Position numbers and translations under genes: made by a program. Below, piece after piece: positions 34,287 to 43,822 of a stretch of DNA of 64,000 nucleotides. Source of the stretch: Streptomyces angustmyceticus (lineage in GTDB: Bacteria > Actinomycetota > Actinomycetes > Streptomycetales > Streptomycetaceae); contig NZ_CP082945.1 in the NCBI RefSeq assembly GCF_019933235.1, forward strand, positions 1,550,001 to 1,614,000. Direction: 5' to 3'. Position 1 is the first letter of the stretch. Every line of letters begins with the position of its first letter. Under the pieces are notes generated by a model that worked only from the letters and a program-made list of their open reading frames with translations, was not told where the DNA came from and searched no databases.

Positions 34287-34797
34287 GGTGTCCTCCCTCC
34301 AGCGATGGGAGGTTCCTGAACGACCCCTCGCTGGGGGGACTCAGCCGGCGGGGGTGCTGTGGTGCGCTACGGCACCGCCTTGCGGAGGGCCGGTCACCAG
34401 CCCGTCCTCCCTGGCTGCCGGCGCCGGCGTCCACCGCGGCGCCGATCCAGGGGCCCGCCCCACCTCTGGCCGTTGGCCGGTGAGGGAACCTTCCCGGAGC
34501 ACTCACGGTCTCTCTTCATTTTCGCGCTGCGCGCCGCCTGCGGCATCTGGATCAACCTGCCGAGCGGAGCGAACCGCTGGCCCTCGCCCAGCACGCCGAG
34601 CTCGTGCGGCGGGAAGTGAGCCGGCGGGAGCCAACGGACCGCTGCCGGGCCCCCCTTGAGATCGTCCCGCGCAACGGCGACGATGGCTGCCGTCACAGTC
34701 CTTGGCGGCATGCGGTCTCAGCGGACTCATCGCACTGCGCCAGAATCGTGGCGAGCGAGGAACAGCCGACCCGAGGCGCCGGAAACAGGGTGACACC
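34287..34797. other. 511-bp divergent intergenic region
   Basis: The stretch lies between the divergent amidase and ImmA/IrrE genes. A plus-strand frame around 34530-34640 reads like a basic helical segment (LALAQHAELVRREVSRRE) without a start codon. It might be the remains of a small regulator, such as the XRE gene that often precedes ImmA/IrrE genes. I do not call it. No repeat was seen. Confidence 0.45.
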
Positions 34798-35298
34798 ATG
34801 ACGACACGGCAGGTCCGCAAGCGGTGCCAGGCGCTCGTCAACGCGCTCGACCTGCCCAGTCCCTTCTCCGTCGAGGCCCTCGTCCGTGAACTGTCGGCCC
34901 GGCGCGGCCGGCCCATCCGGATCCACACGCTGGCGATCGGCTCCGCCGTGAACGCCTGCGGCCTGTGGATCGCCACCGACTCCTGCGACCACATCTTCGT
35001 CGAGGAGAAGACCACCAGGTTCCACCAGGAGCACATCGTGCTCCACGAGATCGGTCACATCCTGATGGACCACGGCGCCGGCGAGGACGAGAACCGGCGC
35101 GCCCTGGCCACGCTGCTGCCCGGCCTCCGCCCCGACGTGGTCAGCCGGCTGCTGGGCCGCACCAGCTACACCTCCGAGCAGGAGCAAGAGGCCGAACTCG
35201 TCGCCAGTCTCATCCACTCGGCCGCGGGCATGCTGCCCCCTTCGTCGTCCCCAGGGGTGCGCGGCACGCTCGAAGTCGCCCTAGGAATCCGCAGGTAG
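34798..35298 (+). CDS. ImmA/IrrE-family metallopeptidase-like protein
   Basis: A 166-residue protein with the zinc motif HEIGH (His83, Glu84, His87) in HIVLHEIGHILMDHG, flanked by the usual helices. The N-terminal part (CQALVNALDLPSPFSVEALVRELSARRGRPI) is that of the Streptomyces proteins found next to MAB_1171c-like membrane proteins. The C-terminal third has EQEQEAELVASLIHSAA, the likely site of the third metal ligand (Glu). ImmA/IrrE peptidases cleave XRE or other regulators; here no XRE gene is adjacent. It is five bases from the next gene, so they form an operon. Confidence 0.85.
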   Translation: MTTRQVRKRCQALVNALDLPSPFSVEALVRELSARRGRPIRIHTLAIGSAVNACGLWIATDSCDHIFVEEKTTRFHQEHIVLHEIGHILMDHGAGEDENRRALATLLPGLRPDVVSRLLGRTSYTSEQEQEAELVASLIHSAAGMLPPSSSPGVRGTLEVALGIRR

Positions 35299-35302
35299 GT
35301 GC

Positions 35303-36535
35303 GTGGACACACACTCCCTCTACGAACTGGGCACCCGCGTCGAACTCACCGGCGCACTGGCCCTCTGGCTGGTGATCGCCCTCCGGCTGCCCACCGCCCG
35401 CCGCTCCCGGCAGCAGAAGATGCTGCTGCTGTCCGCGATCGGTCTCGCCGGTTCGATCACCGTCTATCTCGACCCCGTCACCGCGGCGCTGACCCGGACC
35501 TTCCGCTTCGCCGAGAGCTGCGGCCTGTTCATGAACGGCTGGGGCGTCCTCAGTTCGGCCCTCATCCTCGACTTCGTGCTCGCCGCCATGTCCCGGCGCC
35601 GCCCCTGGCTCGTCTACGGCCCGATGGTCCTCACCATCGCCGCGCTGATCGCGCTCAACTACACGATCGCGCCGGACGCCGGCTGCGTCACCAGCCAGGC
35701 CGTCGCCTGGTACAGCCCGTTCTGGTGGCTGCTCATCGCGGCCCACCTGATCGGCACCATCCCGTGCGCGGTGCTGTGCGTGCGCTACGGGCGCCGGGCC
35801 GGCGACGACCGGCCCGTGCGCACCGGGCTCCTGCTGCTCGCCGCGGGGTTCACCTCGTCCGCCACGTTCTGGTGCGTGGTCCTGGCCTTCCTCCTCGCCC
35901 GGCCGGCCTGGCTGGGGGCACTGTTCCCGCTCAACATCGGGGTCACGGCCTGGATGATGACCGCCGGGGTCGGGCTGCCGCTGGTCGTCACCGTCCGCCG
36001 GGCCGCCCGCGACATGAGCGCCCTGTGGCGCCTGCACCCCCTGTGGCGCGAAGTCACCGAAGCCGTTCCGTACGTCACCCTGGACAAGCCGCTCCCCCGC
36101 CTCCGCGCGGTGCTCGGCGGCCCCCGTACGGTCCGCCTCCGGCTCTACCGCCAGGTCATCGAGATCCGCGACGCGCTGCTCGTGCTGCACGACTACGTGT
36201 CCTCCGAGGCGATGGAGGCCGCCCGGGACCACATCGGGACCCAGCAGCTGCCCGGGGAACAGGTCGAGCCGGCGGTCACCGCCTGCTGGCTGTGCACCGC
36301 GCTCGACGCCCGGCAGGCCGAGGCCACCCCCCGGCCGAACCAGCTCACCCCCGGCGGGCCCGCCCACGACGGCCTGCGCAGCGAGGCCGACTTCCTGCTC
36401 GCCGTCCTCAAGGCCCGCGCGCTGCCCGCCGTACGCTCCTTCGCCGTGCCGCCCGCACCGGCCGGCCCCGCACGGGCCCGTCCCGCCGTGCCGGACCTGC
36501 GGACCCCCCACTCCCCACCGTCTCGTACGAGTTAG
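35303..36535 (+). CDS. MAB_1171c-like integral membrane protein
   Basis: A 410-residue protein with a GTG start four bases after the upstream stop. Residues 1-235 hold about seven membrane helices (for example LTGALALWLVIALRLP, WLVYGPMVLTIAALIALNY, AWMMTAGVGLPLVVTV). A cytoplasmic region follows, with LHPLWREVTEAVPYVTLD and RLYRQVIEIRDALLVLHDYV, both conserved in this family as I recall it. Databases call it a putative transporter, but no transport motif is visible. Constant pairing with ImmA/IrrE suggests a membrane sensor or target. The C-terminus is a Pro/Ala-rich tail. Confidence 0.85.
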   Translation: MDTHSLYELGTRVELTGALALWLVIALRLPTARRSRQQKMLLLSAIGLAGSITVYLDPVTAALTRTFRFAESCGLFMNGWGVLSSALILDFVLAAMSRRRPWLVYGPMVLTIAALIALNYTIAPDAGCVTSQAVAWYSPFWWLLIAAHLIGTIPCAVLCVRYGRRAGDDRPVRTGLLLLAAGFTSSATFWCVVLAFLLARPAWLGALFPLNIGVTAWMMTAGVGLPLVVTVRRAARDMSALWRLHPLWREVTEAVPYVTLDKPLPRLRAVLGGPRTVRLRLYRQVIEIRDALLVLHDYVSSEAMEAARDHIGTQQLPGEQVEPAVTACWLCTALDARQAEATPRPNQLTPGGPAHDGLRSEADFLLAVLKARALPAVRSFAVPPAPAGPARARPAVPDLRTPHSPPSRTS

Positions 36536-36541
36536 GAATCC

Positions 36542-37336
36542 ATGACCCAGCAGTCCGCCCGCACCCCCTACACCAGCGGCATGTTGAGCAATGACGACGG
36601 CCGTGAGCGGGACCGTCTGACGTCCATCCAGGGCAGCGTGGACACGTTCACCACCGGAATCCTGGAGCGCCTCCCCGTCGAATCCTCCTGGAACTGCCTG
36701 GAGTTGGGCGCCGGGGCCGGCTCCATCGCCTACTGGCTGGCACAGCGGTGCCCGGAAGGCCGTGTGGTCGCCGTCGATCTCGACACGCGCCACCTCGACG
36801 CCGGACGTGCCGCGAACCTGGAGGTCCAGGAAGCCGACATCACCGACGAGGACTACGCCCCCGGCAGCTTCGACCTCATCCACGCGCGCTACCTGTTCTG
36901 CCATCTCGCCGCACGCGACGACATGGTCGCGCGGGTCGCCCGCTGGCTCGCCCCCGGCGGGCGGCTCGTCATCGAGGAGCCCTACCACCTGCCCGGCGCC
37001 ACCTCCCCCTTCCCCGTGATGGGGCGCATCCTCGACGCCTACCAGCGCGTCTACCACGAGAACGGCGCCGACCTCACCTGGGTCCGGGGCCTGCCCGCCC
37101 TCCTGGCCGGCAGCGGTCTGTCCGACGTCGCCTTCGCCGCGAACCCCGGGTACATGGGCGGACTCGACAAGGACCGCTGGCTCCCGCTCATCAGCCAGGC
37201 CACGCCCGGCCTGCTCGCCGACGGCGCGGTCACCGAGGCCGACCTGGCGGAGTTCCACACCCTCCTCAAGGACCCGGCGTTCATCGACATCCCGCAGCTG
37301 ACCCTCTCGGCCTGGGCCCGCCGCCCGGCGGAGTGA
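36542..37336 (+). CDS. class I SAM-dependent methyltransferase
   Basis: A 264-residue methyltransferase, third gene of the ImmA/IrrE operon (six-base gap). SAM-binding motif I is NCLELGAGAGSIAYWLAQR, with the acidic VVAVDLDTRHLD after it. Motif IV is FDLIHARYLFCHLAARDD, and PGGRLVIEEPYHLPGA follows. The N-terminus YTSGMLSNDDGRERDRLTSIQ resembles natural-product methyltransferases. The substrate is unknown. Co-transcription with a peptidase and a membrane protein suggests a signalling or stress module rather than a pathway. Confidence 0.88.
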   Translation: MTQQSARTPYTSGMLSNDDGRERDRLTSIQGSVDTFTTGILERLPVESSWNCLELGAGAGSIAYWLAQRCPEGRVVAVDLDTRHLDAGRAANLEVQEADITDEDYAPGSFDLIHARYLFCHLAARDDMVARVARWLAPGGRLVIEEPYHLPGATSPFPVMGRILDAYQRVYHENGADLTWVRGLPALLAGSGLSDVAFAANPGYMGGLDKDRWLPLISQATPGLLADGAVTEADLAEFHTLLKDPAFIDIPQLTLSAWARRPAE

Positions 37337-37391
37337 GCGTCCGCGGACGGGCCGGGCGGAAGCCGGTGGGTGCGGTGCCTGCCCCGTTGAG

Positions 37392-37862
37392 ATGATCAAG
37401 GAGATGAGAAACGACCACCCGCACCTGCCCACCACCGAGTCCGCCGTCACCGCCCTCCGCGCGATCGCGGCCGAGTACCGCCTCGGCCTGACCGTCACGG
37501 ACGACATCGGCGCGGACCGTACCTCCCGCCGCACCGCGGCCGGAGTGTTCACCGCCCTGGACGCGGACGGCTCGCTGCCGCACGAGGCCTTCGTGGAGCT
37601 GGACGGGTCGCCCGCGGTCACCGTCCAGCTCTTCCCCGAGGACGATGCGACGATCACCGTGGAAGGGGTGGCGTTCGCCGATGTCCCGCGGGACGCGGTG
37701 CCGGCGTTCCTGCGCTCGGTGTACGGCGGCCTCGCCCACGTCAGGACGCGGTTCTTCCCGCCGGGCCAGTGGCTGGTGGTGCCGCTGCCCGGCGACGAGA
37801 CCTACAAGGAGCGCCTCTTCGGCGGCGTGCTCAGCCCCTGGCTCGCGCGCGGCATCCGCTGA
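37392..37862 (+). CDS. hypothetical protein
   Basis: A 156-residue soluble protein that I do not recognise. The C-terminal half is clearly folded (VTVQLFPEDDATITVEGVAF, FLRSVYGGLAHVRTRFFPPGQWLVVPLPG, YKERLFGGVLSPWLARGI). The start is uncertain: ATG 37392 lacks a good site, while ATG 37404 has AAGGAG directly abutting it. It is convergent with gluD, and 55 bp separate it from the methyltransferase operon. Confidence 0.7.
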   Translation: MIKEMRNDHPHLPTTESAVTALRAIAAEYRLGLTVTDDIGADRTSRRTAAGVFTALDADGSLPHEAFVELDGSPAVTVQLFPEDDATITVEGVAFADVPRDAVPAFLRSVYGGLAHVRTRFFPPGQWLVVPLPGDETYKERLFGGVLSPWLARGIR

Positions 37863-37907
37863 GGCGGAGGCAGTGGCCGGGCCGGGGGCCGGCTTCCGTC
37901 CTGGCTC

Positions 37908-38771
37908 TCACGCCGGCGGCCGGTGGCCCCCCGGCAGCAGGGGGCCCGGCTCCGGCGCGGCCACCTCGACGCCCTCCACCTTGGGATTGCGCCGCTGGCG
38001 CTTCGAGACCCAGTGGGCCAGCCAGGACAGCAGCATGCACATCCCGATGTAGATCGGCGAGATGATCATGACGACGGGGATGAACGGCAGGTCGTAGTCG
38101 AGGTTGGAGGCGATCAGCTTGCCGGCGTGCAGGAACTCCTCGTAGGTGATGAGGTAGCCGAGCGAGGTGTCCTTCAGGGCGACCACCAGCTGGCTGATGA
38201 TGGCCGGGAGCATCGCCCGGACCGCCTGCGGCACCAGCACATGCGTCATGACCTGGGTCTTGCGCATGCCCAGCGCGTAGGCGGCCTCCCGCTGGCCGCG
38301 GTCGACGGCGTTGACGCCGGTGCGGAAGACCTCGGCGAGCACCGAGCCGTTGTACAGGGTCAGGCCGGCGACCAGGGCGATCAGCGGCTCGGCCTGCAGC
38401 GCCACATAGATGAAGAAGATCATGACCAGTACGGGCATGGCGCGGAAGAACTCCACCAGCACCGTGGACACCCAGCGCACGGGCCGGTGCGCGGAGAGCC
38501 GGCCGGTCGCCAGCACCCCGCCCAGCGCCAGCGACAGCACGGCCGCGAGGGCGAAGGCCTTCAGCGTGTTGCCCAGGCCCCGCAGGAGCAGCTCCTGAAT
38601 TCCCTTGTAGGTGAAGGGAGTCCACTTCGCCGCGGTGAACTGGCCGGTGGAGAAGAGGAGGTAGACGACGCAGCCGAGCAGGGCGAGGATCAGCGCCGTG
38701 GAGGCAAGCCCGTAGAGCCGGTGGCGCTGCCGGGTCCGCGGGCCGGGGATGTCGTAGAGGGCGGTGGTCAT
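37908..38771 (-). CDS. gluD: glutamate ABC transporter permease GluD
   Basis: A 287-residue polar amino acid permease of the HisMQ type. The ATG at 38771 overlaps the gluC stop by four bases. The conserved EAA loop is REAAYALGMRKTQVMTHVLVPQAVRAMLPAI. The N-terminal block LRGLGNTLKAFALAAVLSLALGGVLATGR opens the transmembrane domain. About six hydrophobic helices are visible, with a soluble Pro-rich tail at the end. It pairs with GluC as the heterodimeric channel for glutamate entry. Confidence 0.92.
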   Translation of the reverse strand: MTTALYDIPGPRTRQRHRLYGLASTALILALLGCVVYLLFSTGQFTAAKWTPFTYKGIQELLLRGLGNTLKAFALAAVLSLALGGVLATGRLSAHRPVRWVSTVLVEFFRAMPVLVMIFFIYVALQAEPLIALVAGLTLYNGSVLAEVFRTGVNAVDRGQREAAYALGMRKTQVMTHVLVPQAVRAMLPAIISQLVVALKDTSLGYLITYEEFLHAGKLIASNLDYDLPFIPVVMIISPIYIGMCMLLSWLAHWVSKRQRRNPKVEGVEVAAPEPGPLLPGGHRPPA

Positions 38772-39412
38772 CGGGCGACTCCGAAGCGCTTCTCCAGCAC
38801 GTTGAAGAGCGCGCTGATGGTCAGGGTCACGATCAGGTAGCCGACGGCGATCCAGACGAAGGTCCAGATGATGCTGTAGCCCAGCTCGTTGAGCGGCTTG
38901 TAGACCCCGAGGAGTTCGGTGACGCTGAACGCGCCGGCGATCGCGGAGTTCTTGGCGAGCGCGATCAGGGTGGAGCCGATGGGCGGGATGACGGACCGGA
39001 ACGCCTGCGGGAGGACGATCCCGCCCAGCGTCTGCGGGAAGGTCATGCCCAGACTGCGGGCCGCCTCCCCCTGCCCGACCGGCACGGTGTTGATGCCGGA
39101 GCGCACCGCCTCGCAGATGAAGGCGGAGGTGTAGCAGCCCAGCGCGAGGATGGCGAAGAGGTTGAAGGGCAGGACGAGCCCGAAGCGCGGCAGGCCCAGC
39201 ACCACCGCGAAGAACAGCAGCGTCAGCGGCGTGTTGCGCAGCACCGTCACCCATGCCGTGCCGAGGGCCCGCAGCGACCCGACCGGCGCCACCCGGAACG
39301 CGGCCATCAGGAAACCGAGGACGAGCGCGAGCAGCGAGGCGAAGACGGTGAGTTCGACGGTGCCCAGCAGGCCCTTCCCGTAGAGGGAGAGGTTGTCGAG
39401 GAGAACGTTCAT
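38768..39412 (-). CDS. gluC: glutamate ABC transporter permease GluC
   Basis: A 214-residue HisMQ-type permease, the shorter of the two. The opening is LLDNLSLYGKGLLGTVELTVFASLLALVLGFLMAAFR. The EAA loop is GEAARSLGMTFPQTLGGIVLPQAFRSVIPP. About five hydrophobic helices are seen, which is usual for this subunit. It is 19 bp downstream of gluB and overlaps gluD (ATGA). Confidence 0.92.
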   Translation of the reverse strand: MNVLLDNLSLYGKGLLGTVELTVFASLLALVLGFLMAAFRVAPVGSLRALGTAWVTVLRNTPLTLLFFAVVLGLPRFGLVLPFNLFAILALGCYTSAFICEAVRSGINTVPVGQGEAARSLGMTFPQTLGGIVLPQAFRSVIPPIGSTLIALAKNSAIAGAFSVTELLGVYKPLNELGYSIIWTFVWIAVGYLIVTLTISALFNVLEKRFGVAR

Positions 39413-39431
39413 CGGTCAGTTCCTTGGCGGC

Positions 39432-40370
39432 TCAGGTCGCCGGGTAGCGGTCGATCGGGGGCGGCTTGGGGGCGGGCACGCCGGACGCGCCGAGCGTCGC
39501 CTCGTACGCCTTGCGCCAGTTGCCGTTCTTCTCGTTCGCGGCGAGGGCGTCGTCGAGCGCGAACCGCAGCGCGTTGTCGCCCCGGGGCACGCCGATGCCG
39601 TACGGCTCCTCGGAGAACGGCTTGCCGGCCACCTTCAGCTCGTCGGGCACCTTGGCCGCGTAGCCCAGCAGGATCGCGTCGTCGGTGGTGACCGCGGCGA
39701 CCTGGTAGGTGAGCAGGTTGTCGACGCACACCGAGTAGGTGTCGTAGGAGACGAGCACGGCCTTGGGGTAGTCGGCCTGGATGCGCTGGTAGGGGGTGGA
39801 GCCGGCCGCCGAGCAGACCCGCTTGCCGGCCAGGTCCTGCGGGCCCTTGATGTCGTTCTCGTCGGTGCGCACCAGCAGCGACTGGCCGGCCATGTAGTAG
39901 GGACCGGCGAAACCCACCAGCTTCTTGCGCTTGGCGTTGATGGTGTAGGTGCCGACGTAGAGGTCGATCTGGCCGTTCTGCAGGGCCGTCTCGCGGTTGG
40001 CGGAGGCGATCGTCTTGAACTCGATGGTGTGCGGCGGGAAGCCGAGGGCGGCGGACATCATCTTGGCGATCTCGATGTCGAAGCCGGTGTACTGGCCGGA
40101 GGCCGGGTCGCGTTCGCCGAGGTAGGGCTGGTCCTCCTTGACGCCGATGACGAGATGGCCGCGGCGCTTGGCCTTCATCCAGGTCGGGGAGGCGGGCAGG
40201 GAGAAGTTCCGGGCGACCGGGTACTGCGGCAGTTCGCTGCCCTTGGGGCCCTTGACCGGCGGACTGCCCTCCCGGCCGCAGCCGGCCAGGGCCAGGACGA
40301 GCACGGCGAACACGGCGAACACGACGCCCGCGAGGGCACGGCGCGGGGGCGTGGAGTGGCTGTGCGGCAT
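39432..40370 (-). CDS. gluB: glutamate-binding lipoprotein GluB
   Basis: A 312-residue extracytoplasmic solute-binding protein (SBP family 3). The signal ends in a lipobox VLALAGC, with the acylated Cys31, so the protein is tethered outside the membrane. Binding-protein signatures include GHLVIGVKEDQPYLGERDPASGQYTGFDIEIAKMMSAALG, QNGQIDLYVGTYTIN and AVTTDDAILLGYAAK. The start is the ATG at 40370. Its position between gluA and gluC completes the gluABCD operon. Confidence 0.92.
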   Translation of the reverse strand: MPHSHSTPPRRALAGVVFAVFAVLVLALAGCGREGSPPVKGPKGSELPQYPVARNFSLPASPTWMKAKRRGHLVIGVKEDQPYLGERDPASGQYTGFDIEIAKMMSAALGFPPHTIEFKTIASANRETALQNGQIDLYVGTYTINAKRKKLVGFAGPYYMAGQSLLVRTDENDIKGPQDLAGKRVCSAAGSTPYQRIQADYPKAVLVSYDTYSVCVDNLLTYQVAAVTTDDAILLGYAAKVPDELKVAGKPFSEEPYGIGVPRGDNALRFALDDALAANEKNGNWRKAYEATLGASGVPAPKPPPIDRYPAT

Positions 40371-40384
40371 CACGGCACCCCCGT

Positions 40385-41128
40385 TCAGTGCTTGAGGATC
40401 TTGGAGAGGAAGTCCTTGGCCCGTTCGCTGCGCGGCGCGGTGAAGAAGTCGTCGGGGCTGCGGTCCTCGACGATGCGGCCGTCGTCCATGAACACCACGC
40501 GGTTGGCGGCGGAGCGGGCGAAGCCCATCTCGTGGGTGACCACGACCATCGTCATCCCGTCCCGCGCGAGCTGCCGCATGACCTCCAGCACCTCGTTGAT
40601 CATCTCCGGGTCGAGGGCCGAGGTCGGCTCGTCGAAGAGCAGCGCCTTGGGGTCCATGGCGAGTGCGCGGGCGATGGCGACGCGCTGCTGCTGGCCGCCG
40701 GAGAGCTGCGCCGGATACTTCTCGGCCTGGGAGGCGAGCCCCACCCGGTCCAGGAGTTCGCGGGCGCGCCGGGCGGCCTCGTCCTTCTTTTTCTTCCTGA
40801 CCTTCATCGGCGCCAGCATCACGTTGTCCAGCACCGTCTTGTGGGCGAAGAGGTTGAAGGACTGGAAGACCATGCCGACTTCGGCACGCAACTGGGCCAG
40901 TGCGCGGCCCTCTTCGGGCAGCGGCTGCCCGTCCAGCTCGATGGTGCCCGACTCGACGGTCTCCAGGCGGTTGATGGCCCGGCACAGGGTGGACTTCCCG
41001 GACCCGGAGGGCCCGATGACCACGACCACCTCCCCGCGGCCGACGGTGAGGTCGATGTCCCGCAGGACATGCAGTTTTCCGTAGTGCTTGTTGACCCCGC
41101 GCAGTTCAATCAGCGCATCACCGGCCAT
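40385..41128 (-). CDS. gluA: glutamate ABC transporter ATPase GluA
   Basis: A 247-residue ABC ATPase of the polar amino acid group. Walker A is GPSGSGKST, the Q-loop is [13 protein letters not shown], the signature is [15 protein letters not shown], Walker B is [13 protein letters not shown] and the switch His is in [10 protein letters not shown]. It is the first gene of the minus-strand operon gluABCD. The lysine run RKKKK at about residue 112 lies in the helical domain. The promoter should be in 41129-41300, but I cannot place it. Confidence 0.94.
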   Translation of the reverse strand: MAGDALIELRGVNKHYGKLHVLRDIDLTVGRGEVVVVIGPSGSGKSTLCRAINRLETVESGTIELDGQPLPEEGRALAQLRAEVGMVFQSFNLFAHKTVLDNVMLAPMKVRKKKKDEAARRARELLDRVGLASQAEKYPAQLSGGQQQRVAIARALAMDPKALLFDEPTSALDPEMINEVLEVMRQLARDGMTMVVVTHEMGFARSAANRVVFMDDGRIVEDRSPDDFFTAPRSERAKDFLSKILKH

Positions 41129-41309
41129 ATGCAGACCTGCCCACTCTCATCCGTACAGCGGAGAGCCCGCAACCTACCGGGGCGGACAGGGCGCCTCTCC
41201 CCTGACACGCACGCATGCACGGAGATGGGCGGATAAATCAGGGTTACGGATGAACCTTCCGCACGGCCCGCGAGGACGCGGGGCCGCCGTCCGCGCTCCC
41301 GGCCAGGGG

Positions 41310-41750
41310 TCAGCTCTCGGACGCCTCGGCGTAGACCTGCGACAGCTCGGGCGCGCCGATGTCGGCCCAGTCGTGGCCCACGGCCACCACGTCGATCTCC
41401 CGCCCCGAGGCCAGCCGGACCACCGGCTGCCCGTCCGGCCAGACGTGCCAGACGGCGCCGCGCACCGTGCGGACCAGGACCGTGCCGAGGTAGAGACCGG
41501 CGTCGTTGCCGAGCCAGGGCAGCACCTCAGGGTCGTCCCGCCAGACGGGCTGCAGCTGGTCCAGGGCCTCCAACGACCCTACGGAGTCGTCCAGTTCCAC
41601 GCCGGCGGTGGCGGCCTGGGCCCGCAGCAGCTCGCACTCGGACAGCAGCTCGACGACGCTCTCCGGGTCGGCGCGCACCGACTCCGCGAGCGGCACGGAC
41701 CGGTGCGCGTTCCGCCGCCTGCGCCACCTGTCCAGGAAAGACATGTTCAT
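41310..41750 (-). CDS. conserved hypothetical protein (DUF6278-like)
   Basis: A 146-residue protein. The N-terminus is strongly basic (MSFLDRWRRRRNAHRS) and is followed by a helical SVVELLSECELLRAQAATAGVELDDS. The second half, WLGNDAGLYLGTVLVRTVRGAVWHVWPDGQPVVRLASGREIDVVAVG, is a well-conserved block in Streptomyces proteins that I recall as DUF6278; not checked. No enzyme motif is visible. ATG 41750 or the second ATG two codons on could start it. Confidence 0.8.
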   Translation of the reverse strand: MNMSFLDRWRRRRNAHRSVPLAESVRADPESVVELLSECELLRAQAATAGVELDDSVGSLEALDQLQPVWRDDPEVLPWLGNDAGLYLGTVLVRTVRGAVWHVWPDGQPVVRLASGREIDVVAVGHDWADIGAPELSQVYAEASES

Positions 41751-41966
41751 GGTCCGCAGGGTCCCACCCGCCTTCCGGTCGCGGCCACAGGCGCGCGGCA
41801 CACCCGTGCCCGGTTCGTCACCTTGACGCCTCCCCTTCGCCTCCCTACCTTCATGGCGCTCGGATCGGATCAACCAGATCCCGGGTACCCCCCTGCCCCT
41901 CGCGGGCCCCGGCCTGGAACGCAGTGCACGCCTGCCCGTTGGCGCCAACCGGAGGGACACGGACCG

Positions 41967-43778
41967 ATGCGTGGACGACGATGGGGCACCGCCCTGACCC
42001 TGCTGCTCACCGCGACCGCACTGCCGGCCACCGGGCCCGGGACCGCGACGGCCGCCGCCGCGCACCGGCCGCCCCCCGCACTCCCCCTGGCGCGGCTCTT
42101 CGACAACCGGGCGGTCAGCGACAACTCCCGGCCCGGAGCGGCCGACTTCGACGGTGCCGGCCGCTCGCTGTCCGCCCAGGACCTCGCGGCGGCCGGCTGG
42201 TCGCCCGGCAGCACACCGACCCTCGACGGCACCCGGCTCGCCCTGCCGCGCGCCGCGCCCGGGACACCGGACAACGTGGTGGCGGACGGTCAGGCGGTGG
42301 CCGTACGCGGCCGGGGCGAGGCGCTGACCTTCCTGGTCGCCGGGACGGGCGGCGCGGCCACCGGCACCGGGACCGTGCGCTACCGGGACGGCTCGCACAG
42401 CGGCTACGAACTCACCGCTCCCGACTGGCGGTCGGGGCCGATGAGCACCAAGGCCGTGGCGCTGCCGCACATCAACGCTCCGGGCGGACAGCTGACCGGG
42501 GCGGCGCGGCTCTACGCGGTGACCGTCGCGCTGCGGCCGGGGCGGGAGGTGAGTTCCGTGGTCCTGCCCGAGCGGGCCGCGGCGCCCGGCGCGCTGCATG
42601 TGTTCGCGGTGTCCGTACGGGACAGCGGCCGCGGCAGGACCGGGAGTTGGGCGGCGAGCACGGCCGGCTACCGGGCGGTGGGGCCCTGGACCGACCGCAC
42701 GCTGCGGCTGGTGGTGCACAGCGGCGCGGGCGGGCCGCGGGCGCGAATACGGCTCGCCAACACCTTCGCCGCGGCGCCCCTGGACATCGGGGCGGCCAGT
42801 ATCGCGGTGCGTGGCGCCGGGGCGGCGGCGGACCGTGCGCCGGTGCCCCTGACCTTCGGGAAGGGCCACACCGGGGTCCGTGTGCCGGCCGGGGCCGAGG
42901 CGTTCAGCGATCCCGTCGCCTTCACCGTCCCGACCGGCGCCGATCTGCTGGTGAGCATCCATCTGCCGGGGACGGTGACCGCGGCGCCGGTCCACCAGGA
43001 GGCGGCGCAGCTGTCGTATCTGAGCGCCGCGGGCAGCGGGGACCGCACCGCGGACACCGGGGGCGCGGCGTACCCCGAGACGATGGCCTTCTGGCCGTTC
43101 CTCACGGGCGTCGATGTCGGGGGCGGGCCCGGCTCGGTGGTGGCCCTGGGCGACTCGATCACCGACGGGGTGAAGTCGACGAGCGGCGCCAACCGCCGCT
43201 GGCCGGACGTCCTGGCCCGCCGCTTCCAGGCGCAGCACACCCTGCCCCGCTACGGCGTGCTCAACCAGGGCATCTCGGCGAACCGCATCGTCACCGACCG
43301 CTACCCGGGCGACGGCGTCAGCACGGACACCGGCGGGGTGAGCGCCCAGCACCGGCTGGAGCGCGATGTGCTGGCGCAGCCCTCGGCGCGGACGGTGGTG
43401 ATCTTCGAGGGCATCAACGACGTGCGCTGGGGGACCTCCGCGGACGAGGTCGCCGCCGGTCTGCGGGCGCTGGCGCGGCGGGCGCACGAGCGGGGGCTGC
43501 GGGTGGTGGCGGCGACCGTCGCGCCCTGTGAGGGCTACCCCGACTGCACCCCGGCCGTGGAGGCCCGCCGCCAGGCCGTCAACGCCTTCGTCCGCGACCG
43601 GGCCGGCAGCGTCTTCGACGCGACGCTGGACTTCGACGCGGTGCTCCGCGACCCGCAGCGCCCCGCCCGGCTGCTGCCCGCCTACGACAGCGGCGACCAC
43701 CTCCACCCCGGCGACACGGGCCTGACGGCGCTCGGCGAGTCGGTGGACCTCCGGGCGCTGGTACCGGGGCGGGGCTGA
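41967..43778 (+). CDS. secreted SGNH/GDSL hydrolase with N-terminal carbohydrate-binding-like domain
   Basis: A 603-residue exported protein. The signal is RRWGTALTLLLTATALPATGPGTATAAAA, from an ATG with GGAGGG 11 bases upstream. Residues about 40-220 (LFDNRAVSDNSRPGAADFDGAGRSLSAQDL) resemble the beta-sandwich NPCBM/NEW2 region of glycosidases. The C-terminal esterase has block I VVALGDSITDGVKST with the nucleophile Ser397, block II NQGISANRIV, block III FEGINDVRWG and block V DSGDHLHPG. These are the complete catalytic features of the SGNH family. It probably deacylates a plant or microbial polysaccharide. Confidence 0.92.
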   Translation: MRGRRWGTALTLLLTATALPATGPGTATAAAAHRPPPALPLARLFDNRAVSDNSRPGAADFDGAGRSLSAQDLAAAGWSPGSTPTLDGTRLALPRAAPGTPDNVVADGQAVAVRGRGEALTFLVAGTGGAATGTGTVRYRDGSHSGYELTAPDWRSGPMSTKAVALPHINAPGGQLTGAARLYAVTVALRPGREVSSVVLPERAAAPGALHVFAVSVRDSGRGRTGSWAASTAGYRAVGPWTDRTLRLVVHSGAGGPRARIRLANTFAAAPLDIGAASIAVRGAGAAADRAPVPLTFGKGHTGVRVPAGAEAFSDPVAFTVPTGADLLVSIHLPGTVTAAPVHQEAAQLSYLSAAGSGDRTADTGGAAYPETMAFWPFLTGVDVGGGPGSVVALGDSITDGVKSTSGANRRWPDVLARRFQAQHTLPRYGVLNQGISANRIVTDRYPGDGVSTDTGGVSAQHRLERDVLAQPSARTVVIFEGINDVRWGTSADEVAAGLRALARRAHERGLRVVAATVAPCEGYPDCTPAVEARRQAVNAFVRDRAGSVFDATLDFDAVLRDPQRPARLLPAYDSGDHLHPGDTGLTALGESVDLRALVPGRG

Positions 43779-43822
43779 CGCCGGGCCGGGCCGGTCCCGG
43801 GGCCTGTGTGGACCGGTCCCTG

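Noticed and set aside
35210..37657. 815-residue minus-strand frame rich in Gly and Arg
   Set aside because: Antisense shadow of the membrane protein and methyltransferase genes.
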